A stretch of DNA of 64,000 bases from Leisingera daeponensis DSM 23529 (GTDB lineage: Bacteria; Pseudomonadota; Alphaproteobacteria; Rhodobacterales; Rhodobacteraceae): contig NZ_KI421500.1 in the NCBI RefSeq assembly GCF_000473145.1, positions 992,225-1,056,224 of the forward strand, read 5' to 3'. Positions 49,578 to 59,162 of this stretch are shown piece after piece. The position numbers and the translations under genes are program-made. The notes below the pieces were generated by a model that worked only from the letters and a program-made list of their open reading frames with translations, was not told the DNA's origin and searched no databases. Within the stretch, counting starts at the first letter, position 1; each line of letters starts with the position of its first letter.

Positions 49578-50333
49578 TCAGGCGTCAACGACGTACATCT
49601 GATTGTGCAGCGCGGCCTTCAGAACAGCCTGTGCCGTGGTCTCCACAGCCAGCGACTCCCGGGCAAGACGCAGGTGTTTTTCAATCGTGGCGGGAGTAAG
49701 CCCCATCAAGAGCGCGATATCCTGCGTGGTCTTGCCGTCGCCGACCCATTGCAGAACCTCGCGCTGCCGCTTGGTCAGGCTGCGTTTGGGCGAAGCATAG
49801 GGCAGGGTGAGGATCTTCAGGTGCGCCACGTTGTTCATCAGCACGATATCCTCGCCGCGCTCCGCCCACAGCATGTCGACGTCGTCCTGGCTCATGCCAG
49901 GTTCGGCGGCCAGCGAGATCGCGCCCTTGTACCGGTTCGACACGGAATGAAAGCTGATCGTATAGCCGGCCGTCATGTCCAGCTTCTGATTGAATTCATG
50001 CACCTTTCTGGCCTCTGGCGTCAGCGTGCCGGTGGCGGCCATGTCCTCGACAATGCGCCAGCTGCCGGCGCCTTCGTTTTCCAGCGCCCAGCGGAGCATC
50101 GGCGCCGACAAATACAGCCCCTCTTTCAGAAACCCGTTCAGGTACTCGTTCGGATGGTTGGACAGGATGACGAAATCTTCCGGGTCGCCCAGCGAGGTCT
50201 CCGTCCTGAAACGGGTGTGCCCGTAAATCAGCCGGTCAAATCCGAAGGCGGCCATTTGCTTCACATGCTCGCACCACAGCTCCTCGGTGCTCTGGGCGCC
50301 GCACAGGAAGTTCAGATAATCCTTTAACTTCAT
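49578..50333 (-). CDS. LuxR-family regulator with autoinducer-binding-like domain
   Basis: A 251-residue transcription factor. The N-terminal domain (residues about 15-165) matches the autoinducer-binding fold, and the C-terminus is a LuxR helix-turn-helix: [20 protein letters not shown], then [19 protein letters not shown]. In the pocket the Trp after GAGS and a Pro (YLSAPMLRW) are kept, but the residue equivalent to the lactone-contacting Asp70 of TraR seems to be Ala by my hand alignment. No luxI synthase is seen in the window. Its ATG overlaps the aroQ stop by four bases, so the two are co-translated. Confidence 0.88.
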   Translation of the reverse strand: MKLKDYLNFLCGAQSTEELWCEHVKQMAAFGFDRLIYGHTRFRTETSLGDPEDFVILSNHPNEYLNGFLKEGLYLSAPMLRWALENEGAGSWRIVEDMAATGTLTPEARKVHEFNQKLDMTAGYTISFHSVSNRYKGAISLAAEPGMSQDDVDMLWAERGEDIVLMNNVAHLKILTLPYASPKRSLTKRQREVLQWVGDGKTTQDIALLMGLTPATIEKHLRLARESLAVETTAQAVLKAALHNQMYVVDA

Positions 50334-50779
50334 GACGGTGCAGCCTCATCCAGATGCGCTGCCAGGGCATCCAGCGCCAGCAGGTAGCCCTTTGCGCCAA
50401 AGCCGCAGATCTGACCCAGCGCCGCCTTCGCGATATAGGAGGTGTGGCGGAACGGCTCGCGCGCGTGGATGTTTGAAAGATGCACTTCAACCGCCGGGAT
50501 TTCCACGGAAATCAAGGCGTCCATCAGCGCGATGGAAGTATGGGTATAGGCCCCGGCATTCAGGATAATCCCCTGATGCACGCCTTTGGCGGCGTGGATA
50601 GCGTCGATAAGCGCGCCCTCGTGATTGGATTGCAGGCATTCAACGTCAAAGCCCAGCGTCGCGCCATGCGCTTTGCATTCCTGCTCTACCATCGCCAACG
50701 TGACAGAACCGTAGACCTTCGGCTGCCGGGTGCCGAGCAGGTTCAGATTGGGTCCGTTCAACACCAGAATACTCGCCAT
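50330..50779 (-). CDS. aroQ: Type II 3-dehydroquinate dehydratase
   Basis: Third step of the shikimate pathway. The 149-residue protein is a standard dodecameric type II enzyme: [21 protein letters not shown] (Arg and Tyr catalytic loop), [35 protein letters not shown] and [20 protein letters not shown]. The luxR-type gene begins inside its last codon. Accordingly aroQ is upstream and luxR the second gene of a two-gene operon, an unusual pairing. Confidence 0.95.
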   Translation of the reverse strand: MASILVLNGPNLNLLGTRQPKVYGSVTLAMVEQECKAHGATLGFDVECLQSNHEGALIDAIHAAKGVHQGIILNAGAYTHTSIALMDALISVEIPAVEVHLSNIHAREPFRHTSYIAKAALGQICGFGAKGYLLALDALAAHLDEAAPS

Positions 50780-51048
50780 CAGATGTAATTCCTTGCTGTC
50801 CTTCTTCTTGAAGTTCTAAGACAATTCCCTTGGTAATGCGAATACACAAAAGGATGCGAATATGAAAAAACACCTGAAGGCGTAAATGCCCGGATCCCGG
50901 TTTGGATTGCGCGGAAGACTGGCAATTGGGTTTCATTCCTCCGCTTGCCAATGCATACCGGCTTGCGCGGCCTGTGCCCGGGCGGCCCCGGCGGCACAAC
51001 CGGCTGCGCAGAATCTGAAGGAAACTGTCACAAGACGGGAGAGCAGAG

Positions 51049-52260
51049 ATGCAGGCTGACCGGTTCAGCAGGATTAGGTCCTGGCAGCAACGCTATGTGA
51101 ATGAACGGAAATATCCCGGAAGTGCGCTGCTGGTAAAGCGCGGCGGCGAGGAGATTTTCTTTCACGCCGCAGGCTTGCGCAACATCGAAGAGGAGCTGCC
51201 GTTCAGCCGCGACACGCTGGTGCGGCTTTATTCGATGACCAAGCCGGTGACCTCGCTGGCGATGATGATCCTGCTGGAACGCGGGCTGTTCCACCTGGAT
51301 GCGCCGGTCAGTGATTTTCTCCCGGAATTCAGCAACATGCAGGCCCTGGTTCCGGGCGCCTCCGCGATCAGCGAGACGGAGCCGTGCCCGGTGCCAACCC
51401 TGCACCAGCTGCTGACCCATACCAGCGGGCTGAGCTACGCCTTCAACCCCGGCCTGGTGCCTGAGGCGATGGAAGCGGCGGAATTGCAGTTCAAGCCAGA
51501 CCAAGGCGGATTGGCCCCGATGGTTTCCCGCCTGGCGGAGCTGCCGCTGGCCTTCCAGCCCGGGACCCGGTGGGAGTATTCAGTGGCCACCGATGTGCTG
51601 GGCCGTGTTGTCGAGGTCGTGTCCGGAATGCCTCTGGGAAAGTTTTTTGCTGAGGAAATTTTCGAACCGCTCGGGATGCGCGAAACCGGTTTTCAGGTGC
51701 CGGCCGGGGCAGGGAACCGCTTCGCCTCGCTTTATACGCCGCTGGCCGGCGATGCCATGGCGCTGAATTCTGCCGAAACCGGCGCAGAACCCCTGCGGCT
51801 GACCGACAGCTGGCAGACCTCGCCGTTTCAGCAGGCGGACATGCACTCCGGCGGCGGCGGCCTGGTCGGAACGCTGGACGACTACATGGCATTCGCCGAG
51901 ATGCTGCGGCACCGCGGGCGCTGCGGCGACGGCTTTATCATCTCTCCGCAAACCACTGATTTCATGATGCAAAACCATCTTCCGGGTGAGATTGCCTCGA
52001 TGGGCCCGCAAAGCTTTGCAGAACAGCCGATGGAGGGCATGGGCTTTGGGCTTGGCGGTGCGGTGGTGCTGAATCCGGCCCGCGCGCGCTGCCCGGGATC
52101 GGTGGGCGATTTCAGCTGGGGCGGCATTGCCTCGACGTTCTTCTGGATCGACCGGAAACTGGACCTGTCCGTTGTCTTCCTGACCCAGCTGGCGCCGTCC
52201 AGCTCGTACCCGTCGCGCCCGGAGCTCAAAGCCCTTGTGCACGGCGCGCTGACAGCGTGA
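51049..52260 (+). CDS. Serine hydrolase of the beta-lactamase/penicillin-binding-protein fold (class C-like esterase)
   Basis: A 403-residue protein with the serine motif YSMTKPVTSLAMM (SxxK), a second-motif Tyr in RWEYSVATDVLGRVVE, and WGGIASTFFWIDRK in place of the KTG motif of true beta-lactamases. This matches EstB-type esterases and related hydrolases. No signal peptide is seen, so a cytoplasmic location is likely. It stands alone between aroQ (divergent) and tesB. Substrate unknown; antibiotic resistance is not implied. Confidence 0.87.
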   Translation: MQADRFSRIRSWQQRYVNERKYPGSALLVKRGGEEIFFHAAGLRNIEEELPFSRDTLVRLYSMTKPVTSLAMMILLERGLFHLDAPVSDFLPEFSNMQALVPGASAISETEPCPVPTLHQLLTHTSGLSYAFNPGLVPEAMEAAELQFKPDQGGLAPMVSRLAELPLAFQPGTRWEYSVATDVLGRVVEVVSGMPLGKFFAEEIFEPLGMRETGFQVPAGAGNRFASLYTPLAGDAMALNSAETGAEPLRLTDSWQTSPFQQADMHSGGGGLVGTLDDYMAFAEMLRHRGRCGDGFIISPQTTDFMMQNHLPGEIASMGPQSFAEQPMEGMGFGLGGAVVLNPARARCPGSVGDFSWGGIASTFFWIDRKLDLSVVFLTQLAPSSSYPSRPELKALVHGALTA

Positions 52261-52330
52261 CTTCCACGCACTGCGTTTCCGGGTATGATGACGAGCGCGT
52301 AAAAGACCTGACCATAGAAAGCCGCTGCTT

Positions 52331-53194
52331 ATGACCGATACCGCCAAGGTGCTTCTCGATCTGCTGGATCTGGAGACATTGGACACCAACCTTTACCGCG
52401 GCTCAGGATCCGGCGGTGAAACCCCGACGCGCATCTACGGCGGCCAGGTGATCGCACAGGCGCTTGCCGCGGCGTATGCCTCTGTTTCCGGACGGTTATG
52501 CCACTCGCTTCATGCGTATTTCATCCGTCCGGGCGATCCATCCAGGCCCGTCATTTACGAGGTCGATCCGTCCCGCGACGGCCGCAGCTTCACCACGCGC
52601 CGGGTTGTCGCGATGCAAAACGGCAAGCAGATCCTGAACCTGGCGGCGTCATTCCATGCTCAGGAAGACGGCTGGCAGCACCAGCATCCGATGCCGGAAG
52701 TTGCCGGGCCCGAGAGTTTGGAGCCGCGCCATGAAATCCTGCTGCGCAATGCGTTCCGGATCGATCCCGGCAAACAGGCCGAATTCACACGCCCGCGGCC
52801 GTTTGAAATCCGCGAGGTTGCGCCGCGCGATCCGCTGGCGCCCGAAAAAACCAGTGACGTCAATCATATGTGGATCAGGATGGAGGCCGCCAAAGGCGCC
52901 GGGCCGGAACTGCAGCACATCCTGATGGCCTATGCGTCGGATTTCGGTCTGCTGGGGTCCTCGATGCGGCCGCACGGGCTGACGTTTCACAAACCCGGCG
53001 CCATGACCGCCAGCCTGGACCATGCCATGTGGTTCCACGCGCCGGTGCATTTCGAGAACTGGCATCTTTACACCATGGACGCGCCATTCACCGGCAATGG
53101 CCGCGGTTTCAACCGGGGTGCCATTTATACCGAGGACGGCCAACTGGTGGCCAGCGTCGCGCAGGAAGGCTTGCTCAGGCCGTTAAATCCTTGA
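52331..53194 (+). CDS. tesB: Acyl-CoA thioesterase II
   Basis: Hydrolyses medium- to long-chain acyl-CoA. The 287-residue protein has the double hot-dog layout: RIYGGQVIAQALAAAYASV in the first domain, YEVDPSRDGRSFTTRRVVAM, and the second domain ending ASLDHAMWFHAPVHFENWHL with the catalytic Asp-containing SLDHAMWFH motif. It follows the serine hydrolase by 70 bases with its own ATG. A remarkable hairpin begins seven bases after the stop. Confidence 0.94.
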   Translation: MTDTAKVLLDLLDLETLDTNLYRGSGSGGETPTRIYGGQVIAQALAAAYASVSGRLCHSLHAYFIRPGDPSRPVIYEVDPSRDGRSFTTRRVVAMQNGKQILNLAASFHAQEDGWQHQHPMPEVAGPESLEPRHEILLRNAFRIDPGKQAEFTRPRPFEIREVAPRDPLAPEKTSDVNHMWIRMEAAKGAGPELQHILMAYASDFGLLGSSMRPHGLTFHKPGAMTASLDHAMWFHAPVHFENWHLYTMDAPFTGNGRGFNRGAIYTEDGQLVASVAQEGLLRPLNP

Positions 53195-53520
53195 AATTAC
53201 ACGGCTTTAGGGTGGTGAATTTCACCACCCTAAAGCCGTCGGACACCTGTAATTAACATAATTCTGATTATAAGTGTTCTGTACGGCGTCAATCCGCCTT
53301 CTGCGTCAGGCAAAGAAAATGGCTTCCCCTGGATCAGAGGAAGCCAGTTATCACCGGTCAGGCTCCTTCATTGACTGCCCGAAAGTATTTTCTTACCTGG
53401 GCCATCCCGGTGTTCAGAACGGGCGCACCCGTTCCGGATTTCATGTAAAACAGGCTTGGCCTGCTTCCGGTTATTTTTGCGGCGCCGCCGGGGGTATGCC
53501 GGCGCCGCAGGCAGAGGTCC
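53195..53520. other. Intergenic region between tesB and nrdJ
   Basis: About 325 bases without a gene. Besides the 19-bp hairpin it holds a second perfect 10-bp GC stem (tgcggcgccg at 53478-53487 with cggcgccgca at 53500-53509) close to the end of nrdJ. Nothing else is recognised. Confidence 0.5.
53201..53239. repeat. Perfect 19-bp inverted repeat (hairpin) after tesB
   Basis: Bases 53201-53219 (acggctttagggtggtgaa) and 53221-53239 are exact reverse complements with a single T between them. Outer aattac/gtaatt (53195-53200 with 53250-53255) form an additional inverted pair. It sits between the convergent tesB and nrdJ genes and could terminate transcription from both sides, although neither flank is T-rich. 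Confidence 0.9.
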
Positions 53521-56500
53521 TCAGCTGCAGCCGGAGGTTCCCCCGCAGGTGTTGCATTTCATGCAGGTGCCGTTGCGCACCAGCGTGTAGTTGCCGCATT
53601 CGCCACAGGCTTCGCCCTCGTAGCCTTGCATTTTTGCCTTTGTGCGCGCGTCCATCCCGCCAGTGGTTTGCGCCGGTGCTTCTGTCGTTTCCGGGATCAG
53701 CGCTTGCAGCGCTGCCACGGGATCTGTTCCGGTGCCCAGCAAACCCGCGTCCAGCTGGCCGCCCTGCAGCACAACCAGTTCCTGCGGCAGACGCTTGCGC
53801 AGATAGCCGGTCGAGGAGATCTGCTTCAGCACTTCCAGCGACCGGGACGCCGCGCTTTCGCTCAGCTCCGAGAGGTTCGACACGCCTTCTTCCTCGCCGC
53901 GGCCCAGATCGTCGAAGGTCGCGCCTTCGGGCTTCACATGCGCCAGATCGGTGCGGTCGAGATAGGAAACCGCCAGTTCGCGGAACACGTAGTCGAGGAT
54001 CGAGGTCGCGTTCTTGATCGAGTCGTTGCCCTGGACCATGCCCGCGGGCTCGAACTTGGTGAAGGTGAAGGCGTCGACGAACTCCTCCAGCGGCACGCCG
54101 TACTGCAGGCCGACCGACACGGCGATGGCGAAGTTGTTCATCATCGCCCGGAAGCCTGCGCCTTCCTTGTGCATGTCGATGAAGATTTCGCCGAGGTTGC
54201 CGTCCTCGTATTCGCCGGTGCGCAAATACACCTTGTGGCCGCCGACAACCGCCTTCTGGGTATAGCCCTTGCGCCGCTGCGGCATCTTGGTGCGGTGTGA
54301 CTTCAGCACCTCCTTGATGACCACTTTCTCGACGATCTTTTCAGCCAGCACCGCGGCCTTTTCGTGGTTCGACCCGCTCTCCAGCACTTCGGCCGCGTCG
54401 TCGTCATCCTCGACCAGCGCCGCCGCCAGCGGCTGGCTCAGTTTGGAGCCGTCGCGGTACAGCGCGTTCGCCTTGATGCCAAGGCTCCAGCTCAGCTCAT
54501 AGGCTTTCTGGCAGTCTTCGATGGTGGCCGAGTTCGGCATGTTGATAGTCTTGGAAATCGCACCGGAGATAAAGCTCTGGGCCGCGGCCATCATGTAGAT
54601 ATGGCTGTCAACACTCAGGAAACGCTTGCCTTTTTTGCCGCACGGGTTGGCGCAGTCAAAGATCGCGTAATGCTCTTCCTTCAGGTGCGGCGCGCCCTCC
54701 AGGGTCATGGTGCCGCAGACGTGGTCATTGGCCGCGTCGATGTCCTTCTTGGTGAAGCCCAAGTGGCGCAGCAGGTCGAAGGTCGGATCGTTCAGCTTAG
54801 GTCCCGGAATGCCCAGAACGCCAGTGCAGAAATCCTCGCCCAGGGTCCACTGGTTGAACACGAAACGGATGTCAAAGGCCGCCTCCAGTGCTGCGTCCAC
54901 CTTGGCCAGCTCATTGGGGCCAAAGCCGTGACCGGCCAGCGACGTGTGGTTGATCGCAGGCGCATTGCCGATGGAACCATGGCCCACCGCGTAGGAAACG
55001 ATCTCCTCGATCTGGGCAGAGCTGTAGCCCAGCCCCTCCAGCGCGGACGGCACCGAGCGGTTGATGATCTTGAAGTAACCGCCGCCCGCAAGTTTCTTGA
55101 ACTTCACCAGGGCAAAGTCCGGCTCGATCCCGGTGGTATCGCAATCCATCACCAGGCCGATGGTGCCGGTGGGCGCAATCACCGTGGTCTGGGCGTTGCG
55201 GTAGCCGTGCTTCTCGCCCAGCTCCAGCGCTTCATCCCAGGCACTGGCGGCCAGATCGGTCAGCAGCGCATCGGGGCAGCTCGCGATGTCCAGCGGCACT
55301 GGCTTCACGGACAGCGCCTCATAGCCGTCGGCGTTGCCCTTTGCAGCGTTGCGGTGATTGCGGATCACCCGCAGCATGTGATCTGCGTTTTTCGCATAAC
55401 CCGGGAAGGCGCCCAGTTCCGCCGCAATCTCGGCCGAGGTGGCATAGGCGACGCCTGTCATCAGCGCGGTCAGCGCACCGCACAGCGCCCTGCCCTCGTC
55501 CGAGTCATAGCTGTAGCCCATGTTCATCAGCAGCCCGCCGATGTTGGCATAGCCCAGGCCAAGGGTGCGGAAGTCATAGGACCGCTGCGCGATTTCCTTG
55601 GACGGGAACTGCGCCATCATCACCGAGATTTCCAGCGTCAGCGTCCACAGACGGCAGGAATGCATGAATTCATCCGCCTGGAACAGGCCTTCCTTCAGGA
55701 AGCTCAGCAGGTTCAGCGATGCCAGGTTACAGGCGGTGTCGTCCAGGAACATGTATTCCGAACAAGGGTTTGAACCGCGGATTTCACCGTCTTCCGGGCA
55801 GGTGTGCCATTCGTTCACGGTGTCGTGGAACTGGATGCCCGGATCGGCGCAGGCCCAGGCCGCATGGCCGACCTTTTCCCACAGATCCCGGGCCTTCACC
55901 ACCTTGGCAACTTTGCCGTCGGTGCGGTTGATCAGCTCCCAGTCGGCGTTCTTTTCGACCGCGTGCAGGAAGGCGTTGGTCACCCGGATCGAGTTGTTGG
56001 AGTTCTGCCCGGAAACGGAGCTGTAAGCTTCCGAATCCCAGTCGGTGTCATAGGTCGGAAACTCGATCGCGGTGTGGCCCTGCTTGGCGTAGTCCAGCAC
56101 CCGCTTGATATAGGTTTCCGGGATCGCCACCTTCTTGGCTTCGCGGATCGCCTTCTTCAGCGCGCTGTTGACCGCAGGGTCATAGGCATCCGCCTCCCCG
56201 CCGTCCCAGCTGCGGATCGCCTCGAAAAGGCCGTTCAGCATCTTCTCGTGCATTTTGGAGCCCGCGACGATGGACGCGACCTTTTGCTCCTCGATGACCT
56301 TCCACTGGATGAAGTCTTCGATATCCGGGTGATCGGCGTCGACGATCACCATTTTTGCTGCCCGACGGGTTGTGCCGCCTGATTTGATGGCGCCCGCCGC
56401 GCGGTCGCCGATTTTGAGGAAGCCCATCAGGCCCGAGGATTTGCCGCCGCCTGACAGCGGCTCGCCCTCGGCGCGCAGGTGGGAGAAATTGGTGCCGGTG

Positions 56501-57165
56501 CCGGAGCCGTATTTGAACAGCCGCGCCTCACGCACCCACAGGTCCATGATGCCGCCGTCCTTGACCAGATCATCGGAGACCGACTGGATGAAGCAGGCGT
56601 GCGGCTGGGGGTGCTCATAGGCGCTGTCCGACTTGGTCAGCTTGCCGGTCTTGTAATCGACATAGTGATGCCCCTGCGCAGGGCCGTCGATGCCATAGGC
56701 CCAATGCAGGCCGGTGTTGAACCACTGGGGCGAGTTCGGCGCAGACCGCTGGGTCGCCAGCATGTAGCGCATCTCGTCGTAATAGGCGCGCGCATCCTCC
56801 TCGGAGGAGAAATAGCCGCCCTTCCAGCCCCAATAGGCCCAGGCGCCCGCCAGACGGTCGAACACCTGCTTGGAGGAGGTTTCACCGCCCAGTTCCGCGC
56901 CCTCTTCGGGGACAGAGCGCCACAGGAATTCCGGCACGCCCTTTTCGCGCACCTTCTTCAGGCGGGAGGGCACGCCGGCCTTGCGGAAATACTTCTGGGC
57001 GATGACATCGCTCGCCACCTGGCTCCAGGACGCGGGGATTTCAATGTTGTCGAGACGGAAAACAATCGTCCCGTCCGGGTTGCGGATTTCCGAAGTGGCC
57101 GAGACAAAGGCCAGATCGGCATAGGCATCCTGTCCGGGTTTGGTGAATTTCCGTTCGATCTTCAT
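53521..57165 (-). CDS. nrdJ: Vitamin B12-dependent (class II) ribonucleoside-diphosphate reductase
   Basis: Makes deoxyribonucleotides with adenosylcobalamin, independent of oxygen. The 1214-residue protein starts [18 protein letters not shown] after a gaagggg site; 79 upstream in-frame codons are not supported. Active-site features are [20 protein letters not shown] (catalytic Cys region), [19 protein letters not shown] and [19 protein letters not shown]. The last 25 residues hold the CxxC-rich tail ([18 protein letters not shown]) that re-reduces the active site. No class I nrdAB is visible in the window. The long region upstream carries CtrA-like boxes. Confidence 0.95.
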   Translation of the reverse strand: MKIERKFTKPGQDAYADLAFVSATSEIRNPDGTIVFRLDNIEIPASWSQVASDVIAQKYFRKAGVPSRLKKVREKGVPEFLWRSVPEEGAELGGETSSKQVFDRLAGAWAYWGWKGGYFSSEEDARAYYDEMRYMLATQRSAPNSPQWFNTGLHWAYGIDGPAQGHHYVDYKTGKLTKSDSAYEHPQPHACFIQSVSDDLVKDGGIMDLWVREARLFKYGSGTGTNFSHLRAEGEPLSGGGKSSGLMGFLKIGDRAAGAIKSGGTTRRAAKMVIVDADHPDIEDFIQWKVIEEQKVASIVAGSKMHEKMLNGLFEAIRSWDGGEADAYDPAVNSALKKAIREAKKVAIPETYIKRVLDYAKQGHTAIEFPTYDTDWDSEAYSSVSGQNSNNSIRVTNAFLHAVEKNADWELINRTDGKVAKVVKARDLWEKVGHAAWACADPGIQFHDTVNEWHTCPEDGEIRGSNPCSEYMFLDDTACNLASLNLLSFLKEGLFQADEFMHSCRLWTLTLEISVMMAQFPSKEIAQRSYDFRTLGLGYANIGGLLMNMGYSYDSDEGRALCGALTALMTGVAYATSAEIAAELGAFPGYAKNADHMLRVIRNHRNAAKGNADGYEALSVKPVPLDIASCPDALLTDLAASAWDEALELGEKHGYRNAQTTVIAPTGTIGLVMDCDTTGIEPDFALVKFKKLAGGGYFKIINRSVPSALEGLGYSSAQIEEIVSYAVGHGSIGNAPAINHTSLAGHGFGPNELAKVDAALEAAFDIRFVFNQWTLGEDFCTGVLGIPGPKLNDPTFDLLRHLGFTKKDIDAANDHVCGTMTLEGAPHLKEEHYAIFDCANPCGKKGKRFLSVDSHIYMMAAAQSFISGAISKTINMPNSATIEDCQKAYELSWSLGIKANALYRDGSKLSQPLAAALVEDDDDAAEVLESGSNHEKAAVLAEKIVEKVVIKEVLKSHRTKMPQRRKGYTQKAVVGGHKVYLRTGEYEDGNLGEIFIDMHKEGAGFRAMMNNFAIAVSVGLQYGVPLEEFVDAFTFTKFEPAGMVQGNDSIKNATSILDYVFRELAVSYLDRTDLAHVKPEGATFDDLGRGEEEGVSNLSELSESAASRSLEVLKQISSTGYLRKRLPQELVVLQGGQLDAGLLGTGTDPVAALQALIPETTEAPAQTTGGMDARTKAKMQGYEGEACGECGNYTLVRNGTCMKCNTCGGTSGCS

Positions 57166-57888
57166 GCTTTGCCCCTTCTCAAGCACTCGTCGTTCATGTG
57201 TCGCGGTGCCCCCGCACCATCCAGCCCCGGCCGCAGACCGCACAAACATTCCTGCGCCCGCCGCATCTGGCGCACTTGAGGCCCTCGCCGGCCATTCTTC
57301 CCAGGACTGAGTGCTGTTTTTCAGCGTTGTTGCTGCGGCTCTAGAACCCACCAGATTTAGTGCCACCGCAACCGGTGAACACAATTTGGCGTATTCTGAC
57401 ACAAGGGGTCAACGCTAAATTTACGTCTTGGAAAGGATCTTTGCTGTTGACGCTTTCCGCGGTTTGCCGGGTCGCTCAAACCGCTTCGATTCATCCACAG
57501 GCCAGCTTCATTTCCGCACCTTCCGGCCTGCTGGCCAAGACCCGGATTTTCTAGTGTCAGGCAAGTGACTTGCCGGCTTCCGGGCGAAACACGCCGGCTT
57601 TGAATACCGGGCCGTGACAGGATTTTTTCAACACCTCCCAAGGCGGTAGCGGGAAAAAGCGTTAACGGTGGCCTTACCGTGGCGTCACGCAACCGGCGGC
57701 AAGCCGTCTGCGCAACTATTAAGATTTTGACGCGCCTCCGCAGCAATTGATTAAAGAAGCCTTAACAGGAGGTTAAGAAGGTATTAATGCTCCTGATTGC
57801 AAAGGCATTCTATTGCTCTCCAAAAACGCGAAACGATTCCCGCAGGGCTGCTGCCCCGCGAAGATTCGCCACTATATTTGGTGTGGAA
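57166..57888 (-). promoter_or_regulatory. Long upstream region of nrdJ
   Basis: About 720 bases between nrdJ and tRNA-Pro, with no supportable gene on either strand (the frames present are low-complexity and lack ribosome sites). It contains the TTAA array at 57751-57787 described separately. No cobalamin riboswitch B12 box and no clear NrdR box could be found by eye. A gttaac (57661-57666) lies in its middle. Confidence 0.4.
57751..57787. promoter_or_regulatory. Tandem CtrA-type binding sites (four TTAA at 11-bp spacing)
   Basis: TTAA occurs at 57751, 57762, 57773 and 57784, each separated by exactly seven bases. This gives three overlapping copies of the CtrA consensus TTAA-N7-TTAA, the first with the preferred trailing C (TTAAC). 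The 11-bp period places all half-sites on the same face of the helix. CtrA is known to use this consensus in Caulobacter and Roseobacter relatives; binding here is inferred. Confidence 0.6.
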
Positions 57889-57965
57889 TGGTCGGGGCGG
57901 CGAGATTCGAACTCACGACCCCCTGTACCCAAAACAGGTGCGCTACCAGACTGCGCCACGCCCCG
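57889..57965 (-). tRNA. tRNA-Pro (anticodon TGG)
   Basis: Minus strand: acceptor cggggcg/cgccccg, discriminator A, encoded CCA (57889-57891). The anticodon loop TTTGGGT gives TGG, the T-loop is GTTCGAATC, and the D arm GGCGCAGTCTGGTAGCGCA is regular. It reads CCA/CCG proline codons. Confidence 0.97.
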
Positions 57966-58008
57966 GACCGTGCGCCTTCCTATCTCCGCCGGATGGATTT
58001 GAAAACCC

Positions 58009-58485
58009 CTAACAGGGCCAAACTGCGCCGCTGCCGGAAAAAATTTCGTGCCGCATCTGACTGCCAGCAGAAATGCCATAGCGGCGCGCCAGCCCGCCGT
58101 TGATTTCCAGCACCGCAAATACCTCATCGCCGCCCGGGATCGGGGTCAGGTCGCCAGGCACGGCGTTGCTGTGAACCGAGGTGACCCGGCCCTGCTGATC
58201 CAGGAAAATGATGTCGAGCGGGATCAGGGTGTTCTTCATCCAGAACGCGGCCGGCTGCGGCTGACCGTACACAAACAGCATCCCTGCCCCGCGCGGCAAT
58301 GACTCGCGGAACATCAGGCCCTGCGCCCGTTCGGCTTCGCTGTCGGCAATCTCGACCTGAAAGGCTGTCTGTCCCCAGGCGCCGCGAAGCTCAACCCGCT
58401 CCGGTGCGCACTCCGCCGCAAGCGCGGGGGCGGCCCACAAGGCTGCAGCGGCACACCAGCTCAAAGGAACCAGACGCCGCCCCAT
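58009..58485 (-). CDS. DUF192 domain protein, exported
   Basis: A 158-residue protein with a signal peptide (VPLSWCAAAALWAAPALAAE). The DUF192 core EIADSEAERAQGLMFRESLP, GMLFVYGQPQPAAFWMKNTL and IPLDIIFLDQQGRV is intact. The family is widespread and of unknown biochemical role. The ATG is five bases after the stop of the cold-shock gene upstream on the same strand, so the two are likely co-transcribed. Confidence 0.88.
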   Translation of the reverse strand: MGRRLVPLSWCAAAALWAAPALAAECAPERVELRGAWGQTAFQVEIADSEAERAQGLMFRESLPRGAGMLFVYGQPQPAAFWMKNTLIPLDIIFLDQQGRVTSVHSNAVPGDLTPIPGGDEVFAVLEINGGLARRYGISAGSQMRHEIFSGSGAVWPC

Positions 58486-58489
58486 GATC

Positions 58490-59029
58490 TCAGTCCGCGC
58501 TGCCGGGCATCAGCGCGGCCTCCCAGGCCAGCACTTCAACCGCCATGCGGCCGCGCTTGCCGTCGATCACCCGCATCGCCAGCGCTTCGCCGGGCTGCAG
58601 GTCGGCAAGGCCCGACTGGCGCAAAACCTCTACGTGCAGGAACACATCCTCGCCGCGGCCGAACACATTGGCAAAACCGAAGCCCTTGCCCTTGTCGAAC
58701 CACTTGACCCGCGCCGGCTCCAGCGGCTCGCTTTGCAGGCTGTCCATGTCCAGCTCGGCAAAATCGCTCAGCACCGGGGTGTCGTCGCGTTCGGGCGGCA
58801 TGATGGACAGCACCTCAACCGCCTGCACGCCGCGGCCGGTCTGATGCGTGACAATCTCAATCCGGGCCCCGTCCGCAACAGAGCTTTGCCCGAAATTACG
58901 CAGCACATTAACGTGGAGAAGAATGTCCGGGCCGCCCTCGTCAGATACGACAAACCCGTAACCTTTAGCCGGGTCGAACCACTTCACCAGCCCCTGAACC
59001 TGCTGCAAGCTGCTGAGATCTTCTGCCAC
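58490..59029 (-). CDS. Double cold-shock-domain protein
   Basis: A 179-residue RNA/DNA-binding protein with two CSD modules. The first is GLVKWFDPAKGYGFVVSDEG (RNP1 KGYGFV) with ILLHVNVL (RNP2). The second is ARVKWFDKGKGFGFANVFGR with VFLHVEVL. An acidic linker (about residues 80-100) joins them. Two-CSD proteins are characteristic of alphaproteobacteria and act as RNA chaperones or regulators. Confidence 0.93.
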   Translation of the reverse strand: MAEDLSSLQQVQGLVKWFDPAKGYGFVVSDEGGPDILLHVNVLRNFGQSSVADGARIEIVTHQTGRGVQAVEVLSIMPPERDDTPVLSDFAELDMDSLQSEPLEPARVKWFDKGKGFGFANVFGRGEDVFLHVEVLRQSGLADLQPGEALAMRVIDGKRGRMAVEVLAWEAALMPGSAD

Positions 59030-59162
59030 TTAAATCACCCACCGCGTTTTATTATTTTTGATGAAGCCCTGATGCGCGATTCTGGCCTCGGATTTCAAGC
59101 TAAAAAGTCTTGAAATTGTCGTGAAACTGCTATTGACCCTAGGGAAACCATAACCATTTCAA

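Noticed and set aside
49208..49699. Plus-strand frame of 163 codons in the tsf-luxR interval
   Set aside because: No ribosome site, no family motif; it runs antisense into luxR and crosses the hairpin cluster.
57357..57746. Minus-strand frame of 129 codons between nrdJ and tRNA-Pro
   Set aside because: Arg-rich and low in natural amino-acid balance, no ribosome site or homology signal; the region is better read as a long regulatory interval.
57166..57750. Possible cobalamin riboswitch upstream of nrdJ
   Set aside because: I looked for the B12-box consensus on the minus strand and did not see it; class II reductases also rarely carry one.
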